Part shown: positions 37,561-39,530 of the stretch, in pieces
Layout: each line of letters opens with the position of its first letter
Numbering within the stretch: position 1 is the first letter of the stretch
Source of the DNA: a virus
DNA: 39,530 nt
IMG/VR virus record: IMGVR_UViG_3300021959_004502
Coordinates: 1 to 39,530 of that record
Direction: 5' to 3' (one strand)
Program-made: the position numbers and the translations under genes
Notes under the pieces: generated by a model
What the model was told of the DNA's origin: nothing
The model's input: only the letters and a program-made list of their open reading frames with translations
Database searches by the model: none

Positions 37561-37896
37561 TTACTTGTTTTTACTCATGTATGCAGTTGCACCAAAGAAC
37601 ATACCAATCACTGAAGCCTGTGATAAAAACAACATATCACTTAGACTTGCTAGTGTAGCCAACCTTGCTTCTGGTACAAAAGGCATAAGAGGAAGTATCG
37701 CGTAAACACACATAGATATCATTGCTACCCATGCCATTTTACGTTGTGCGTCTGATTTTTCTTCTCTGAGCTCTAACTCAAGCATCTCCTTACCACGAGC
37801 AATTTCCTCGTCAGTAATTGTGCCATCTCCGTCGGTGTCAAAGCGATCCCAAATTGAACCTGGTGCCAATCTTTTTCCCTCGTTATTCTTTGCCAT
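37561..37896 (-). CDS. EF-hand membrane protein
   Basis: A 111-residue protein. Residues 20-31 form a canonical EF-hand calcium loop: D20-T-D22-G-D24-G-T-I-T-D-E-E31. A charged helix follows (KEMLELELREEKSDAQRK) and then two hydrophobic segments (MAWVAMISMCVYAILPLMPFV, FLSQASVIGMFFGATAYM). A lone EF-hand facing the cytoplasm on a two-span anchor might link calcium or magnesium to membrane events such as lysis or assembly; this is inference. An AATAAATA box is 38 bases before the ATG. It is followed by the large hairpin. Confidence 0.75.
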   Translation of the reverse strand: MAKNNEGKRLAPGSIWDRFDTDGDGTITDEEIARGKEMLELELREEKSDAQRKMAWVAMISMCVYAILPLMPFVPEARLATLASLSDMLFLSQASVIGMFFGATAYMSKNK

Positions 37897-37934
37897 AGTA
37901 TTTAATTCCTGATCATGTTTAAATTATGTACTAG

Positions 37935-37942
37935 TATTTATT
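37935..37942 (-). promoter_or_regulatory. Late-type promoter box AATAAATA
   Basis: AATAAATA lies 38 bases before the EF-hand gene ATG (37896), overlapping the stop region of the upstream gene by one or more codons. The spacing is a normal one for a promoter with a leader. Confidence 0.5.
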
Positions 37943-39172
37943 TTATTGTTGTGGTCTAGGTTCCACCTGCTTGACAGTGATCTCGTCTTTTTCAGCATCG
38001 TATTTGACCTCAACGTTCTTGTAGACCCAAACCTCAAGTCCAGCAGTTTCTCTCTTATCATGTGCTACCTCAATAGCCCAAGAGTAGATTTCATCTAGTT
38101 CACGTAGATAGTAAACCGCGGAGTCAGTTTCTCCAAGTTCTTTGGTCAACTCTCTGATCTCATCTGCCGTCATTTCGCCAATTTGTAACTGACGATGTAG
38201 CCAAGCACCAGCCTCTTCATTGTATTCGTCATATGGTGGTGCATCGTCTTTGAGGTCACCTTCCTCATCTACGTAGCCGTTATCTTTCAACCATGACATG
38301 TAGTAGTCATCATTTGTTTCCCACTCAAACATAACATCATAGGCCTTGTCCTGCATGATCCCAGCGATGTTTTGCCAGGCATTTCTAAGTTCATTATCAT
38401 TGGGGTAGTAGAGGATCATTTTTTTCAGATCTGGATCTGCTTTAAGCAACCACGCCATAAAGTCTTCACCAAAGCGATCTATTAGATCTTGTGTTTCTAT
38501 CGGACGATCTTGTTCGTCCATGTATTGTCCAGACTCAGGATGTATCTGATACTTCTCGCCTTCGTGTGTGGCTTTGGTAGGAAGTAAGATATACATTGGG
38601 CCTTCATTATTGTATCTATCAAACATATTGTTACTGTCTGCGGCTGTACACCAACGTGTGCCTTGTCCATAGTAACAAGCGGCATTTATGTCCTCAGGCT
38701 GTATGATACGCACATTGGCATCCTTGTAAACTTCTTTGGCATCACCTTTTGACTTTTTTTCTCTTTCTTCAGGATCTGGATATTCGTCAACTACACTATA
38801 GAAGTCACCTAGATCACTATAACGATTAAAATCGTTACGTGGTGATGGAATCATCTTTTTAAGATTTAATGTATGAAACTTAGTCAAGTAGTCACGCATG
38901 GTGCTACCAATGTCTTCCCATTTGATTAAACCATTGGCATACATACGAGCAAGAGTTTGCGTATACTTTTTCTGTTTGGTAGGATCACCCACTTCAATTT
39001 GATTTTGTAAAATCATTTCAGCGGCCTTTATGGGATCTTCCATACTATTGATGTTGTTTCTAACAGCACCAGGCGTTGTTGGATCAGCCAATGCAGTATT
39101 AACTAACTTGGCCGCAAAGGCCTGTGCTGTCTTGGTTCTATCATATTCCGTTATAAAATGTCTTGCTCTCAT
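37943..39172 (-). CDS. WCTA-motif protein, function unknown
   Basis: A 409-residue acidic protein. The centre contains ACYYGQGTRWCTAA (C175), then MFDRYNNEGPMYILL and EKYQIHPESGQYMDEQD. I remember this GTRWCTA...Y-x-x-x-GP-x-Y-I block from uncharacterised phage and bacterial proteins, with a Cys that might be catalytic or metal-binding. The N-terminus (RARHFITEY) is typical for virion-region proteins of T4-like marine phages. The C-terminal 150 residues are highly acidic and aromatic. It overlaps the upstream gene by 4 bases. Confidence 0.65.
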   Translation of the reverse strand: MRARHFITEYDRTKTAQAFAAKLVNTALADPTTPGAVRNNINSMEDPIKAAEMILQNQIEVGDPTKQKKYTQTLARMYANGLIKWEDIGSTMRDYLTKFHTLNLKKMIPSPRNDFNRYSDLGDFYSVVDEYPDPEEREKKSKGDAKEVYKDANVRIIQPEDINAACYYGQGTRWCTAADSNNMFDRYNNEGPMYILLPTKATHEGEKYQIHPESGQYMDEQDRPIETQDLIDRFGEDFMAWLLKADPDLKKMILYYPNDNELRNAWQNIAGIMQDKAYDVMFEWETNDDYYMSWLKDNGYVDEEGDLKDDAPPYDEYNEEAGAWLHRQLQIGEMTADEIRELTKELGETDSAVYYLRELDEIYSWAIEVAHDKRETAGLEVWVYKNVEVKYDAEKDEITVKQVEPRPQQ

Positions 39173-39516
39173 TTTTTATACTCATTCCCTTTGGTATCTA
39201 CCACATGCACACTTAGGTCACCCTGGTAGTCAAATTTAACGTATGGATCCTGGCTTATTGATATGTATGTTGTTGCTGTCAACACTGTCTTATCACCATC
39301 CTTCCATGTTATAGTTCTTATGGTCCACTCTGGAATGTATCCACCCGAATCTAGATCTTTCTGTAGGCCAGTGAACATAGGATGTTTAATCCTTGTCACT
39401 TGACTTGAGCCCTGTTTCTTGTATAATATCTTACCTAGGTCCTTGGTCAGTTCAGGATCAAATACATCCATGTAGCCTGAGCAACCACCGCTGGCTCTTA
39501 TTGCCACCTTGCTCAT
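39169..39516 (-). CDS. Hypothetical protein at the window edge
   Basis: A 115-residue protein from ATG 39516 (MSKVAIRASGGCSGYMDVF); an in-frame TTG two codons earlier is less likely, and AAGGTG stands 9 bases before the ATG. The rest is strand-rich (EWTIRTITWKDGDKTVLTATTYISIS, FDYQGDLSVHVVDTKG). No family recognised. Its upstream context is cut off by the window. Confidence 0.55.
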   Translation of the reverse strand: MSKVAIRASGGCSGYMDVFDPELTKDLGKILYKKQGSSQVTRIKHPMFTGLQKDLDSGGYIPEWTIRTITWKDGDKTVLTATTYISISQDPYVKFDYQGDLSVHVVDTKGNEYKK

Positions 39517-39530
39517 GAACAACGCACCTT

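Noticed and set aside
1-39530. Plus-strand reading frames of 60-160 codons in many places (for example 27032-27517, 13512-13808, 26360-26725)
   Set aside because: Each lies antisense to a well-supported minus-strand gene, lacks a ribosome binding site and known motifs, and has the skewed composition expected from antisense of real codons.
1-39530. tRNA genes, CRISPR array, insertion sequences, integrase or attachment site
   Set aside because: All gaps are under about 160 bases and contain no cloverleaf, repeat-spacer pattern, transposase or integrase motif.

Overview
The window looks like part of the genome of a large, AT-rich, T4-type marine tailed phage (myovirus). Every supported gene is on the minus strand, so transcription runs from position 39530 towards 1, and genes are packed with TAATG or ATGA stop/start overlaps. 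The T4-type assignment rests on a family B DNA polymerase with intact exonuclease and polymerase motifs (26119-28776), a gp45-type sliding clamp (24374-25108), an RNase H-like 5' nuclease (3243-4244), a candidate DsbA-like small protein, and TATAAATA-type late promoter boxes at gene starts. A marine alphaproteobacterial host is a guess from the DUF465-like protein, the QueD subtype and the AT-rich coding; nothing here proves it.

Layout in transcription order. 39.5-34.1 kb: probable late genes, including a WCTA-motif protein, an EF-hand membrane protein, an HxD oxygenase-like protein, a helical protein and a 627-residue protein with two cysteine clusters; four of these starts carry ATAAATA boxes. 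34.1-28.8 kb: surface-chemistry type enzymes (two oxygenases, a GT10-like transferase, a short epimerase-like protein, an SGNH-like protein, two tandem sulfotransferase-like paralogues), interrupted by a small gene with a consensus sigma70 promoter. 28.8-22.6 kb: replication and DNA modification core (polymerase, methyltransferase-like protein, clamp, DpdA-type transglycosylase, DUF465). 22.6-20.5 kb: glycosyltransferase and GalE-like epimerase. 20.5-18.1 kb: small conserved proteins, including a likely tunnelling-fold (QueD-like) protein. 18.1-15.3 kb: glycosyltransferase, radical SAM, DUF6165-like, and miniature DegT-like aminotransferase. 15.3-10.4 kb: FolE, membrane protein, autotransporter-like subtilisin protease, cytidylyltransferase, QueD. 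10.4-5.9 kb: Gpt-like phosphoribosyltransferase, glycosyltransferase, two methyltransferases, QueE, fatty acid desaturase 2. 5.9-1.8 kb: small proteins, HIT protein, SGNH protein, 5' nuclease, hypotheticals. 1.8 kb to the edge: desaturase 1, an oxygenase-like protein, and the N-terminus of a beta-ketoacyl-ACP synthase that runs off the window.

Two systems stand out. The first is a 7-deazaguanine DNA modification pathway: FolE, QueD, QueE and DpdA, without QueC in this window. DpdA lies next to the sliding clamp gene and carries near its C-terminus the same FNNLFE peptide that ends the phage DNA polymerase, which suggests that base exchange is tethered to the clamp and coupled to replication. 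The second is a lipid module of two membrane desaturases plus a ketoacyl synthase. Promoter architecture is readable: four host-type sigma70 promoters (TTGACA, 17 bp, near-consensus -10) and seven ATAAATA boxes at gene starts, four of them only 5-6 nt before the ATG with no convincing ribosome binding site. Many genes under 60 codons, mostly single-span membrane proteins, fill what would otherwise look like gaps. I saw no tRNA, CRISPR array, insertion sequence or attachment site.
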